64,000 nt of DNA from an uncultured Clostridia bacterium (lineage in GTDB: Bacteria > Bacillota > Clostridia > Oscillospirales > Acutalibacteraceae). The position numbers and the translations under genes were made by a program. Positions 54,992-63,454 of this stretch are shown piece after piece. The notes beneath the pieces were generated by a model that was not told the origin of the DNA, made no database searches, and was given only the letters and a program-made list of their open reading frames with translations. Numbering within the stretch: position 1 is the first letter of the stretch; every line of letters begins with the position of its first letter. The stretch spans positions 1-64,000 of the forward strand of contig CAMLSX010000003.1 in assembly GCA_946484175.1 (NCBI GenBank), given 5' to 3'.

Positions 54992-55951
54992 ATGAAAGGT
55001 GCTGGCGCACAGGCAGCCCAACCGGCAGTAAAACAAAAGTCAAAGGCCGGTGCTGCATGGAAGTATTTAAAACGGAAAAAGTATTTATACCTGCTGCTGC
55101 TCCCCTGTATGCTGTATATGCTGATTTTTCAGTACATCCCGATGTATGGCGTCGTGATGGCGTTTCAGGATTTCAGCTTTAAGGGCGGATTTTTTGGAAG
55201 CGAATGGGTAGGGCTTGAAAATTTTCAATACCTGTTCAGCCTGCCGGACTTTTACAGGGTGCTCACCAATTCCATTTCACTGAGCCTGCTTCGTCTGGTG
55301 TTTGCGTTCCCGATTCCGATTATCCTGGCGCTGATGATTAACGAAATCCCCTGGCTGCACTACAAAAAAGCATGTCAGACGGTTATCTATCTTCCGTACT
55401 TTATTTCATGGGTAGTCATCGGCGGTATCCTGGTAAACCTGCTCTCACCTTCCTGGGGCTTCGCCAATCTGTTCCTGAAATCAATTGGAATGGAACCGGT
55501 CTTCTTCCTGGGAGAAGAAGAATACTTCCGGCCGATCGTGGTGATCTCCCATATTTGGAAACAGGCCGGCTGGGACACAATCATTTATCTGGCGGCAATC
55601 ACTTCCATCAACCCCGAGTTGTATGAAGCGGCGAAGATTGACGGAGCCAGCAAATTCAAACGGATTTTCTATGTGACACTGCCCTGCATCCGCTCTACCA
55701 TCGTCATTCTGCTTCTGCTGAGTATCGGCGGCCTGATGGGCAACGGGTTTGAACAGATCAATGTGCTGCAAAACAGCAATAACATCATGATTTCCGAAGT
55801 TTTTGAAACTTATACATATCGCGTTGGTATGGTAAATGGCCGGTTCTCATTTGCAACAACAGTTGGATTGTTCAGCTCTACGGTAGGTTTCATCCTGCTT
55901 CTGCTGGCTAACTGGGCAGCCAAACTGCTTGGCGAAGACGGAATCTTTTAA
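54992..55951 (+). CDS. Carbohydrate ABC transporter permease 1 (LplB/YtcP-like)
   Basis: A 319-residue inner-membrane permease with six helices. The EAA-type loop reads ELYEAAKIDGASKFKRIFYVTLP (about 210-232), the contact site for the ATPase. It belongs to the LplB-like branch that works with YesM/YesN systems; the ATPase (usually a shared MsmX type) is not encoded here. The ATG at 54992 is preferred, with GGAGG ten bases upstream; ATG 54983 is too close to it. First gene of the operon. Confidence 0.9.
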   Translation: MKGAGAQAAQPAVKQKSKAGAAWKYLKRKKYLYLLLLPCMLYMLIFQYIPMYGVVMAFQDFSFKGGFFGSEWVGLENFQYLFSLPDFYRVLTNSISLSLLRLVFAFPIPIILALMINEIPWLHYKKACQTVIYLPYFISWVVIGGILVNLLSPSWGFANLFLKSIGMEPVFFLGEEEYFRPIVVISHIWKQAGWDTIIYLAAITSINPELYEAAKIDGASKFKRIFYVTLPCIRSTIVILLLLSIGGLMGNGFEQINVLQNSNNIMISEVFETYTYRVGMVNGRFSFATTVGLFSSTVGFILLLLANWAAKLLGEDGIF

Positions 55952-55966
55952 GGGAGGAGGGGTTAT

Positions 55967-56881
55967 ATGCTTCAGAATATATCGGCTGCGCTTCCGCGCA
56001 AAAATAAAATCAAAGAAGACAAATCGACCACAATTGTCAGTATATTTGTTGTGACTCTGTTTGCGCTTTGCTGTGTTGCTCCATTCATCTATGTATTCTT
56101 TGTTTCCTTTATGCCGTATTCGGAATACATCGAGAATCCGATGAAAATTATTCCCTCCAAGATAGATTTTGCGGCCTACCGGCAAATGTTTGAACTGGAT
56201 CTGCTGTGGAGCGGGTACCGAAATACCATTATTGTTACCGTGTTCGGAACACTTTTAAATGTAGCTCTTCTGGTAATTTCAGGATATCCGCTTTCCAAAA
56301 CCAATCTGAAAGGCCACAAGGTGTTTATGGGAATTATCATGTTCACCATGTTCTTTAACGGCGGTATGATTCCCAACTATGTGCTGGTTCGTTATCTGAA
56401 TATCGATGACACCCTGCTGGCACTGATCCTTCCCGGATGCATCAGTGTATTCAACCTGCTGCTGATGAAGAACTTTATCACCACCACCATCCCCACAACG
56501 TTGGAAGAAAGCGCAACGATTGATGGTGCCAATGACCTCAGAATCCTGTTTTCCATCGTGTTCCCGCTGCTGAAACCGGCAATCGCCACCATGGTTGTCT
56601 TCTGTGCAGTAGGCCACTGGAACAGCTACTATTCCGCAATGCTCTATTTGCAGGACCGTGAAAAATGGACTCTTCCTCTTATCCTTCGAGAGCTGATTGT
56701 GGTGGATAATGCAAACACCCTGTCCCAGACCGCACAGCTGCTTCAATCTCAGAATATGGCACATTCCTTTACGCTGAAAATGGCAGCAATTGTGATTACC
56801 GTATTGCCCATCTTAATCGTTTACCCCTTTATGCAGAAATACTTTGTCAAGGGTGTTACTCTTGGATCTGTCAAAGAGTAA
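55967..56881 (+). CDS. Carbohydrate ABC transporter permease 2
   Basis: A 304-residue inner-membrane permease of the YtcP-like branch. It has six helices, with the EAA-type loop TLEESATIDGANDLRILFSIVFPLLKPA (about 182-209). GGGAGG precedes the ATG, and the gene begins 15 bp after permease 1. The two would form the channel for the binding protein that follows. Confidence 0.91.
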   Translation: MLQNISAALPRKNKIKEDKSTTIVSIFVVTLFALCCVAPFIYVFFVSFMPYSEYIENPMKIIPSKIDFAAYRQMFELDLLWSGYRNTIIVTVFGTLLNVALLVISGYPLSKTNLKGHKVFMGIIMFTMFFNGGMIPNYVLVRYLNIDDTLLALILPGCISVFNLLLMKNFITTTIPTTLEESATIDGANDLRILFSIVFPLLKPAIATMVVFCAVGHWNSYYSAMLYLQDREKWTLPLILRELIVVDNANTLSQTAQLLQSQNMAHSFTLKMAAIVITVLPILIVYPFMQKYFVKGVTLGSVKE

Positions 56882-56920
56882 TTTCCAAATATAATCATTA
56901 TTTTTTAAGGAGGCATAATC

Positions 56921-58468
56921 ATGAAAGGCAAAAAGAAGTTGGCAATGTTCCTGGCACTTACCATGCTGACGGGTGCATTGGCAGGCTGCGGCTCCAGCGA
57001 TGACACCGGCTCGGGCACAGGTTCAACTGGCGGAGACAGCGGGGAAAAAGAGGTTGTCGAAATCAAAATGGTTCACATGCTGAACGCTGAAATGGATGTA
57101 AAAGACAACCCGGTCCTTGATAAGATTGAAGAAGAGCTCGGAATCCGTCTGGTAATCGAAGCACCTCCCGTCAATGATTACTGGACCCGTACACAGGTTA
57201 TCATGTCTACCGGTTCCATGCCCGACCTGATGCTGGAAGGTACCGACGTTAACTTTGAGAAGTGGTCTTCCGAAGGTCTGCTGGCTGATATCACCGACGA
57301 TATCAAAAACTATCCCAACCTGATGAAGAACATCAGTGAACAGCAGTGGGGCGACACCACAGCACGCCATGACGGCAAGATTTACGGTGTTCCCAGATGT
57401 AACTCCTATGACTATTGGGGCTTCATGATCAATAAGGAATGGCTGGAAAACCTGAACCTGGAAGCCCCCACCACTATCGATGAATTCGTTGCAGTCTGCG
57501 ATGCCTTTACCAATGATGATCCCGATGGAAACGGCAAAGATGACACCTATGGCGTTTCACTGGGCAAGCAGATTACAGATTTGAGAAACGACTTTATTTC
57601 GACTGCCTATAATATTTCCCTGCATGTCGGCATGCCGGATGCAAACGGTGATTATGTTCTGAACCAGTTCAAATCCGGATATATGGATTATCTGGACACG
57701 CTGCGTCAGATGTATTCTGACAACATCCTGGATCGCGAATTTATCACCCACAAAGCGGATGAGAACGTAGAAAAATTTGCACAGGGCCGTGTAGGTATTG
57801 TGGGCGCTTCTGGTAAGAGCTATATCAGCGAGCTTGAAAAATATGGTCTGGATGTTACCAAGTATCAGTATTGCGCACCGCTGACACTTAATGAAGGCGA
57901 TGCTCCCAAGTTTATGATGCCGCCCTCCAACTGGTGTGCATTCCTCATCAATGCAGATACCGATAAGAAAGACGATGTCCTGCGTCTGCTCGACTGGGCA
58001 AACTCCGAAGAAGGCTTTATCCTTACTCACCTGGGCATCGAAGGCGAACACTACGAGTCTTATGACTTGGAAAATCGCAGACTGGTTCGTACCGAAGAGC
58101 AGGAACTGGCAGCGAAAAAGGTTTGCGGCGATATGTTTGGCTTTGCCAATGCATACGACGGCCGTCCGCTGATTGAAGGCGGCGCAACCGAAGAATCCAC
58201 CAAGATCTGGAGAGAAAATGTGGACGCAGCTACCGAAGGTGTAGATTATTACTATGCCCCCTTTGTCAAGTGCCTGTTCTCCATGCAGAGTGACTTCCCG
58301 GATGAAACCGAATATCTGAGCAACCTCGAGGTCCGTTATGTTACCGGAGAAGCCACCGCAGACGAGCTGAACAGCTTTATCGAAGAATACAAGGGCAAAG
58401 TGCAGGAATACTCTGATGAATATGCAGAATTCATGGCAGAGAATCCCGTTGAGATCAAGAAAAACTGA
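56921..58468 (+). CDS. Carbohydrate-binding lipoprotein of the ABC transporter
   Basis: A 515-residue family-1 extracellular solute-binding protein. The signal peptide ends in the lipobox LAGC (Cys near 22), followed by a Gly/Ser-rich linker. The mature part (VEIKMVHMLNAEMDV onward) has the long LplA/YtcQ-like form, which usually binds oligosaccharides or glycosides. GGAGG lies upstream of the ATG. It is followed by an intercistronic hairpin, typical where the binding protein must be made in excess. Confidence 0.9.
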   Translation: MKGKKKLAMFLALTMLTGALAGCGSSDDTGSGTGSTGGDSGEKEVVEIKMVHMLNAEMDVKDNPVLDKIEEELGIRLVIEAPPVNDYWTRTQVIMSTGSMPDLMLEGTDVNFEKWSSEGLLADITDDIKNYPNLMKNISEQQWGDTTARHDGKIYGVPRCNSYDYWGFMINKEWLENLNLEAPTTIDEFVAVCDAFTNDDPDGNGKDDTYGVSLGKQITDLRNDFISTAYNISLHVGMPDANGDYVLNQFKSGYMDYLDTLRQMYSDNILDREFITHKADENVEKFAQGRVGIVGASGKSYISELEKYGLDVTKYQYCAPLTLNEGDAPKFMMPPSNWCAFLINADTDKKDDVLRLLDWANSEEGFILTHLGIEGEHYESYDLENRRLVRTEEQELAAKKVCGDMFGFANAYDGRPLIEGGATEESTKIWRENVDAATEGVDYYYAPFVKCLFSMQSDFPDETEYLSNLEVRYVTGEATADELNSFIEEYKGKVQEYSDEYAEFMAENPVEIKKN

Positions 58469-58480
58469 GTAACGGTTGAT

Positions 58481-58504
58481 ACAGCCGGTATTCAGGCCGG
58501 CTGT
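58481..58504 (+). promoter_or_regulatory. Intercistronic hairpin after the binding-protein gene
   Basis: ACAGCCGG (58481-58488) pairs with CCGGCTGT (58497-58504), followed by AAAAATAC rather than T residues. It is more likely an RNA stability or partial-attenuation element than a full terminator. Confidence 0.6.
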
Positions 58505-58540
58505 AAAAATACAAAAATATTTTATTTGCGAGGAGAATGT

Positions 58541-59362
58541 ATGATGAGCAAGAAATTTAAATTCGGCGTATGCGTAGATGAGATCCCGCTGGCAGAAGTC
58601 AGCAGCGAATGGGAATATTTTGAGATCCCCACTGCACTGAAAGTGCTCCCCTTTGACTGCGAGGACAACTGGAACCAGATTAAGAAGGACTATCTGGATG
58701 ATGCCCGCCCCACCCTGACCTCCAGCCATTTCCTGCAGTTCAACGGCCTGGTAGCCTGCGGCCCCGGCTATGACAGAGAGCAGCAGCTCTTCTGGGCAAA
58801 GCGTGCATTCAGAAGAATGAACGAAGTCGGCGTAAAGATCGTCGGTGTGTACGGCGGTTTCTTCCAGCACTATGAGGGCTGGAGCGAAGAAGACCTGATG
58901 GAGCAGGCAATCGGTTTCTGCAATATCATCGCAGACGAAGCCGAGCAGTATGGAATGGAGATCGCTCTGGAGCCCATGGCGAACCCCAATACCCTGTGGC
59001 CCAGCTATAAGGACGGCATCGACTTTGTACGCAAGGTAAACCGCAAGTGCATCAAGCTGATGGCTGACCTGAACTACTTCCTGGCACTGAACGAGCCCCT
59101 GTCCGACATCAAACTGGCTCCCGAGCTGTGCATCAATGCACACATCCAGGGCGACGGCGGCGCACAGCCCAACGTTGGCCAGCGCGAGGCGATCCTCACC
59201 GAGCTGTTCACCATTCTGCGTGACATCGGCTATGATAAGGGCGTTACCGCAGCTTGCCCGTGGGTCAGCACCAACGGCGCAGAGAAGCCCGACTTCCTGT
59301 ATGAGACCAAGGTAGCTTTTGAGTTCATCGACAAGATCAGAAGCAAGGTTTACGGCGAATAA
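58541..59362 (+). CDS. Sugar isomerase/epimerase-like TIM-barrel protein
   Basis: A 273-residue enzyme of the xylose-isomerase-like/AP-endonuclease-2 group. Probable metal ligands appear in IALEPMANPN (Glu near 149), LMADLNYF (Asp near 182) and NAHIQGDG (His near 208). It probably isomerises or epimerises a sugar or keto-sugar in the cytoplasm. It starts at ATG 58541 or 58544, both after AGGAG; the TTG at 58526 would include the ribosome site. Its codon use is richer in C-ending codons than the transporter genes. A hairpin follows it. Confidence 0.82.
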   Translation: MMSKKFKFGVCVDEIPLAEVSSEWEYFEIPTALKVLPFDCEDNWNQIKKDYLDDARPTLTSSHFLQFNGLVACGPGYDREQQLFWAKRAFRRMNEVGVKIVGVYGGFFQHYEGWSEEDLMEQAIGFCNIIADEAEQYGMEIALEPMANPNTLWPSYKDGIDFVRKVNRKCIKLMADLNYFLALNEPLSDIKLAPELCINAHIQGDGGAQPNVGQREAILTELFTILRDIGYDKGVTAACPWVSTNGAEKPDFLYETKVAFEFIDKIRSKVYGE

Positions 59363-59380
59363 TAGCACATAGAACTGGAT

Positions 59381-59417
59381 ACGGCGGCGGATGGAGGCGA
59401 TCGATATCCGCTGCCGT
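59381..59417 (+). promoter_or_regulatory. Intercistronic hairpin between the isomerase and ThuA-like genes
   Basis: ACGGCGGCGGAT (59381-59392) pairs fully (one G-U) with ATCCGCTGCCGT (59406-59417). Only CTCTGTTTTC follows, so termination would be weak at most. Confidence 0.5.
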
Positions 59418-59464
59418 CTCTGTTTTCAAACGAAAATCCACCTTTCAGAAAGGAATGACATATT

Positions 59465-60106
59465 ATGAGCGATAAAATCAAAGTAGCAGTTGTAACAGAG
59501 TTTCACCCCGTAGATATGATTAATTTCCATCAGATGCTGTGGAAGTTCGATGACTGTGAATGCTATGTACAGTCTATGGATATGCTGGCAAACGACCCGG
59601 ACAACAACCAGAAATATGATGTTGTGATGTTCTATAACCTGAGCATCCCGCTGCTGGAAGACGGCAATGTCATCAAGACCTATCTTGAAAACGTGCTGGG
59701 CAAAAACGGACAGGGCGTCATTCTGCTGCACCACGGAATCTGCTGCTATCATGGCTGGGACGTGTGGAAAGAGCTCTCCGGTGTGGTAGACCGCCGCTTT
59801 AAATACCACTGGGATCAGATCGTAGATTATAAGATGGAGCTGCCCGAGCATCCCATTCTGGCTGGTGTTTCTGATTTCACCATGCAGGACGAAACCTATA
59901 CCATGTCTGAGCCGGATTACGGCGAGAACACGGCTTTGATTACCACAGAGCATCCCAACAGCATGAAGACGATTGCCTGGGTGCGCAATTATGGCGATGC
60001 CCGTGTGTTCTGCTATGAGTCCGGTCATGATAACAAAGCCTATACCAACGAGAACTTCCTGAAGATTCTGCACAACGCTATCCGCTGGTGTGCAAAGCGT
60101 GTATAA
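59465..60106 (+). CDS. ThuA-like domain protein
   Basis: A 213-residue protein of the ThuA family (class I amidotransferase-like fold), first known from trehalose utilisation and often found beside keto-sugar or glycoside catabolic genes. It has NQKYDVVMFYNLS (about 48-60), GQGVILLHHGICCYHGWDVWKELSG (about 82-106) and GDARVFCYESGHDNKAYTNENF (about 178-199). No nucleophilic Cys of true amidotransferases is evident. Its role in the pathway is unknown. GGAATGACATATT precedes the ATG. Confidence 0.82.
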   Translation: MSDKIKVAVVTEFHPVDMINFHQMLWKFDDCECYVQSMDMLANDPDNNQKYDVVMFYNLSIPLLEDGNVIKTYLENVLGKNGQGVILLHHGICCYHGWDVWKELSGVVDRRFKYHWDQIVDYKMELPEHPILAGVSDFTMQDETYTMSEPDYGENTALITTEHPNSMKTIAWVRNYGDARVFCYESGHDNKAYTNENFLKILHNAIRWCAKRV

Positions 60107-60130
60107 GCTGGGGAAGAGAGGAAAAGCACC

Positions 60131-61048
60131 ATGAAATATATCAAATTGGGTGTCAGCGATATCGATGCCAGCTTGCTGTCACTGGGCTGCATGAGAATTG
60201 CCGGAATGGACGTTTCTGACGTGGAAAAGCTGATCTCTGCTTCCCTTGAAAGCGGCGTAAACTTTTTTGACCACGCAGATATTTACGGCGGCGGAAAATC
60301 CGAAACCGTGTTCGGAGAAGCACTGCGCCGCGGGAATTTTGACCGAAGCAAGATGATTCTTCAGTCAAAATGCGGCATCCGTCCCGGATTCTTTGACTTT
60401 TCAAAAGAGCATATCCTCAAGTCTGTGGATGGGATTCTCTCCCGTCTGGGCGTGGAATATCTGGATGTGCTGCTGCTGCACCGCCCGGATGCCCTGATGG
60501 AGCCGGAAGAGGTAGCCGAGGCATTCGACCAGCTGTATCACAGCGGTAAGGTTCGTTATTTCGGCGTCAGCAACCAGAACCCCGGACAAATGGCTCTGCT
60601 GCAAAAATATTTAAATCAGCCGCTTGTTGCAAACCAGCTGCAGCTCAGCTGTGCCTGCACCGCCATGCTCGACAGCGGTTTTAACGTGAATATGACCAAC
60701 GCAGCTTCGATCGACCACGATAACAGCGCGATTGAATACTGCCGCATGAATAATATCACGATTCAAACCTGGTCTTCGCTGCAATATGGATTCTTTGAGG
60801 GCACCTTCCTCGGCAACGATTCGTATGCAGAGCTGAACTCGGTGCTGAACCGCATTGCAGAAGAAAAGGGTGTTACCCCTGCTGCTGTCGCAATTGCATG
60901 GATTCTGCGCCACCCGGCCCGTATGCAGGCGGTGGTGGGAACCACCAAGCCGCAGCGTATTCGCGAAATGGCTGCTGCCGCCGATGTTTGCCTGACTCGC
61001 GAAGAATGGTATGAAATCTACCGTTCTGCCGGCAATACACTTCCGTAA
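60131..61048 (+). CDS. Aldo/keto reductase
   Basis: A 305-residue NAD(P)H-dependent (beta/alpha)8-barrel oxidoreductase. The catalytic tetrad is visible as FFDHADIYGGGKSE (Asp and Tyr near 47-52), LQSKCGI (Lys near 79) and LLLHRPDA (His near 117). The C-terminal VVGTTKPQRIREMA is the cofactor phosphate loop. It probably oxidises or reduces a sugar carbonyl; the direction is unknown. It is the last gene of the sugar operon, and a terminator follows at 61121. Confidence 0.88.
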   Translation: MKYIKLGVSDIDASLLSLGCMRIAGMDVSDVEKLISASLESGVNFFDHADIYGGGKSETVFGEALRRGNFDRSKMILQSKCGIRPGFFDFSKEHILKSVDGILSRLGVEYLDVLLLHRPDALMEPEEVAEAFDQLYHSGKVRYFGVSNQNPGQMALLQKYLNQPLVANQLQLSCACTAMLDSGFNVNMTNAASIDHDNSAIEYCRMNNITIQTWSSLQYGFFEGTFLGNDSYAELNSVLNRIAEEKGVTPAAVAIAWILRHPARMQAVVGTTKPQRIREMAAAADVCLTREEWYEIYRSAGNTLP

Positions 61049-61120
61049 ACAAAATTCTTCAAAGAAAATTCCTTCATTTCTTTGCTCTCCTTTCAAAGCC
61101 GGATCTTCCCGGCGGTTTCA

Positions 61121-61165
61121 GTTCCCGGTTTGCTGTTTTTCAGCAAGCCGGGAGCTTTCTATTTT
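61121..61165 (+). terminator. Terminator of the sugar operon
   Basis: GTTCCCGGTTTGCTG (61121-61135) pairs with CAGCAAGCCGGGAGC (61141-61155), then TTTCTATTTT. The rest of the 345-bp gap holds only the phosphatase promoter. Confidence 0.87.
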
Positions 61166-61293
61166 GCCTGCGTTTTCTTACTCGCCGACAAAAATTGAAA
61201 GCCAAAAAAGTTTACAAAAACTGGATTGTGTATAATGTACAAATGGTTTTTGTGAAAAGACGGTAATGTATTGTAATATTGCTGTAAAGTCTC

Positions 61294-61322
61294 TTGAAAA
61301 GCAAAATTTAGACTGTTATAAT
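61294..61322 (+). promoter_or_regulatory. Promoter of the secreted phosphatase gene
   Basis: TTGAAA (61294-61299), 17 bp, perfect TATAAT (61317-61322), about 70 bp before the ATG. Confidence 0.75.
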
Positions 61323-61393
61323 CCAACCGTAAGCCAAACAAACACGAACTCCAAGCCATTTCAGGCATGGAAAACTGATGCAGAGAGAAGAGG

Positions 61394-63346
61394 ATGAATT
61401 TGAAGAGAAGTAAAAAACTGGCCTGTGCTGTTCTGGCATTGACAATGGCTGCCAGCTCCGGCATGTCTGTGTTCGCTGCCACCGAGCACTGGAACGATGC
61501 TTCCGCTACCGGCGAGAGTGCAGCTTGGGCTGCCTGGAAAACCGAATGGGAAACCGTGAAGAAGGACTATCAGAAAGTAGCTCTGACGGTTGGCTCCGAT
61601 GAAACCAAGCTGAATTTCAGCTGGTATTCCAAGACCCAGGAAGTTCCCAAGGTTCGCCTGGCTGATAACAAAGAGATGAAGGACGCCAAAGAGTTCTCCG
61701 GTACACAGGATGCAGATGCAAAGTACATCAGCGAAGAGGGAACCACAGTGGAAACCGCTGAAGAAGGCGAAGCTTATTATGCTTCCAAAGTCTCTGTTGA
61801 TGGCTTGAATGAAAATTCCACTTACTACTATCAGTATTTCCAGAACGGCGAGTGGAGTGAGGCTATCGAATTTACCACCCGCGACTTTGATTCTTTCAAA
61901 GCTTTGCTGTTCGGTGATCCGCAGATCGGCGCATGTAAGGGACAGGTTTCCAGCGAGAACGATGAAATGAGCGGCTATCTGGCTGCCCGTAACGATGCTT
62001 TTAACTGGAACATCACCCTGAACACCGCTTTGAATGCCAACCCCGACACCAATTTCCTGATGACCGCCGGAGATCAGGTCAATACTGCGAAAAATGAGTA
62101 TGAATATGCCGGTTTCCTGAATGCTTCCGCAATTCAGAACTATGCACTGTCCACTACAATCGGAAACCACGATTCCAGCAATTCCAACTACAGCGACCAC
62201 TACAACAATCCCAACACCGGAATTTCTGCAGAAGGCGCAACAGTTGCCGGTACGGATTACTACTACACCTATGGAAACACCCTGTTTATCATTCTGGATA
62301 CCAACAACTACAACTGCGCTACCCACGAAGCTGTTATCAAGCAGGCTGTGGCCGAGAATCCCGACGCAAAGTGGAGAGTGGTAATGTTCCACCAGGACAT
62401 CTATGGCTCCGGTAAAGACCATTCCGATTCTGACGGTATTGTGCTCCGCACCCAGCTGACCCCCATCATGGACGAATATGATATCGATGTCGTTCTGCAG
62501 GGCCATGACCACACCTATTCCCGTACTTATCAGCTGAGCGGCGACGGCAAAGAGCACACCGCTTATGACAACACCAACTATAAGGATGACCCCAACTATC
62601 TGGAAGAGAACAACTGCTATGTGATCAACAGCGATACCGTTGGCGGCACCGTAGTTGACCCCGAGGGCACCGTTTATCTGGAGGCCAACTCTGCTACCGG
62701 TTCCAAGTTCTATGAGCTGATTGAAGGCAAGCAGGACTATGTTGCTGAGAGAAGCCAGACCTGGACGCCTTCTTACTCCGTGCTCTCTGTTGATGAGAAC
62801 TCCTTCACCATCGCAACTTATGATGTAACCACCGGCGAAATGCTGGGCGGCAGCTCCGCTTACACCATCGTGAAGTCCGCTGACAAGACCGCTCTGAACG
62901 CAGCAATCGAAGAAGCCAAGAAACTCAGCAAAGATGACTACACCGCTGAATCCTGGACTGCTTTTGAAAATGCTCTGAAGGCTGCCGAGGCTGTTGCTGC
63001 TGATGCTGAGGCTACCGACAGCGAGGTTTCCCAGGCTGTGGCCGACCTGGCCAAGGCGAAGGCTGAGCTGGTACTGGCTGAAGAGACTCCTGCTCCCAGC
63101 GAGAAGCCCGAGGCTACCGCAACCCCCGATGCAACCGAGAAGCCTGACGCAACCGAAAAGCCTGACGCTGCTGCAACCCCTGACGCAACCACCAAGCCCG
63201 AGGCTACCGTAACGCCCGATGCTGACAACAACCCCACCACCGGCGACAGCACCAACGCTGCACTCTATGCAATTGTTGCAGCTCTCTCCGCACTGGGAAT
63301 CGGCGCAATCGTCTACTCTGAGAAGAGAAAGAAGAACGCCCAGTAA
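61394..63346 (+). CDS. Secreted, wall-anchored purple-acid-type phosphatase
   Basis: A 650-residue exported enzyme. The signal peptide (about 1-29) ends ASSGMSVFA. An N-terminal fibronectin-like domain precedes a calcineurin-type phosphatase domain with the full motif set: FGDPQIG (near 175), AGDQVN (near 222), GNHDSSN (near 257), VMFHQDIYG (near 333) and QGHDHTYSR (near 370). A FIVAR-like helical module (about 495-560), a Pro/Ala/Thr/Lys-rich repeat spacer (about 565-615), and the NPTTGD signal, hydrophobic segment and EKRKKNAQ tail follow. It would release phosphate from extracellular esters at the cell surface. Confidence 0.9.
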   Translation: MNLKRSKKLACAVLALTMAASSGMSVFAATEHWNDASATGESAAWAAWKTEWETVKKDYQKVALTVGSDETKLNFSWYSKTQEVPKVRLADNKEMKDAKEFSGTQDADAKYISEEGTTVETAEEGEAYYASKVSVDGLNENSTYYYQYFQNGEWSEAIEFTTRDFDSFKALLFGDPQIGACKGQVSSENDEMSGYLAARNDAFNWNITLNTALNANPDTNFLMTAGDQVNTAKNEYEYAGFLNASAIQNYALSTTIGNHDSSNSNYSDHYNNPNTGISAEGATVAGTDYYYTYGNTLFIILDTNNYNCATHEAVIKQAVAENPDAKWRVVMFHQDIYGSGKDHSDSDGIVLRTQLTPIMDEYDIDVVLQGHDHTYSRTYQLSGDGKEHTAYDNTNYKDDPNYLEENNCYVINSDTVGGTVVDPEGTVYLEANSATGSKFYELIEGKQDYVAERSQTWTPSYSVLSVDENSFTIATYDVTTGEMLGGSSAYTIVKSADKTALNAAIEEAKKLSKDDYTAESWTAFENALKAAEAVAADAEATDSEVSQAVADLAKAKAELVLAEETPAPSEKPEATATPDATEKPDATEKPDAAATPDATTKPEATVTPDADNNPTTGDSTNAALYAIVAALSALGIGAIVYSEKRKKNAQ

Positions 63347-63454
63347 GTCAATACCGGAACATGATTCACTGACCGGGTTTTTTGAAAACCGAAATGAATT
63401 CTATGCGGGGCAGGAACGGAGACGTTTCTGCCCTGTGATTTTTCGAGGGAAGCT

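Noticed and set aside
57557..59368. A 603-codon minus-strand open frame opposite the binding protein and isomerase
   Set aside because: It spans two well-supported genes and an intercistronic hairpin on the other strand and has no recognisable domain.
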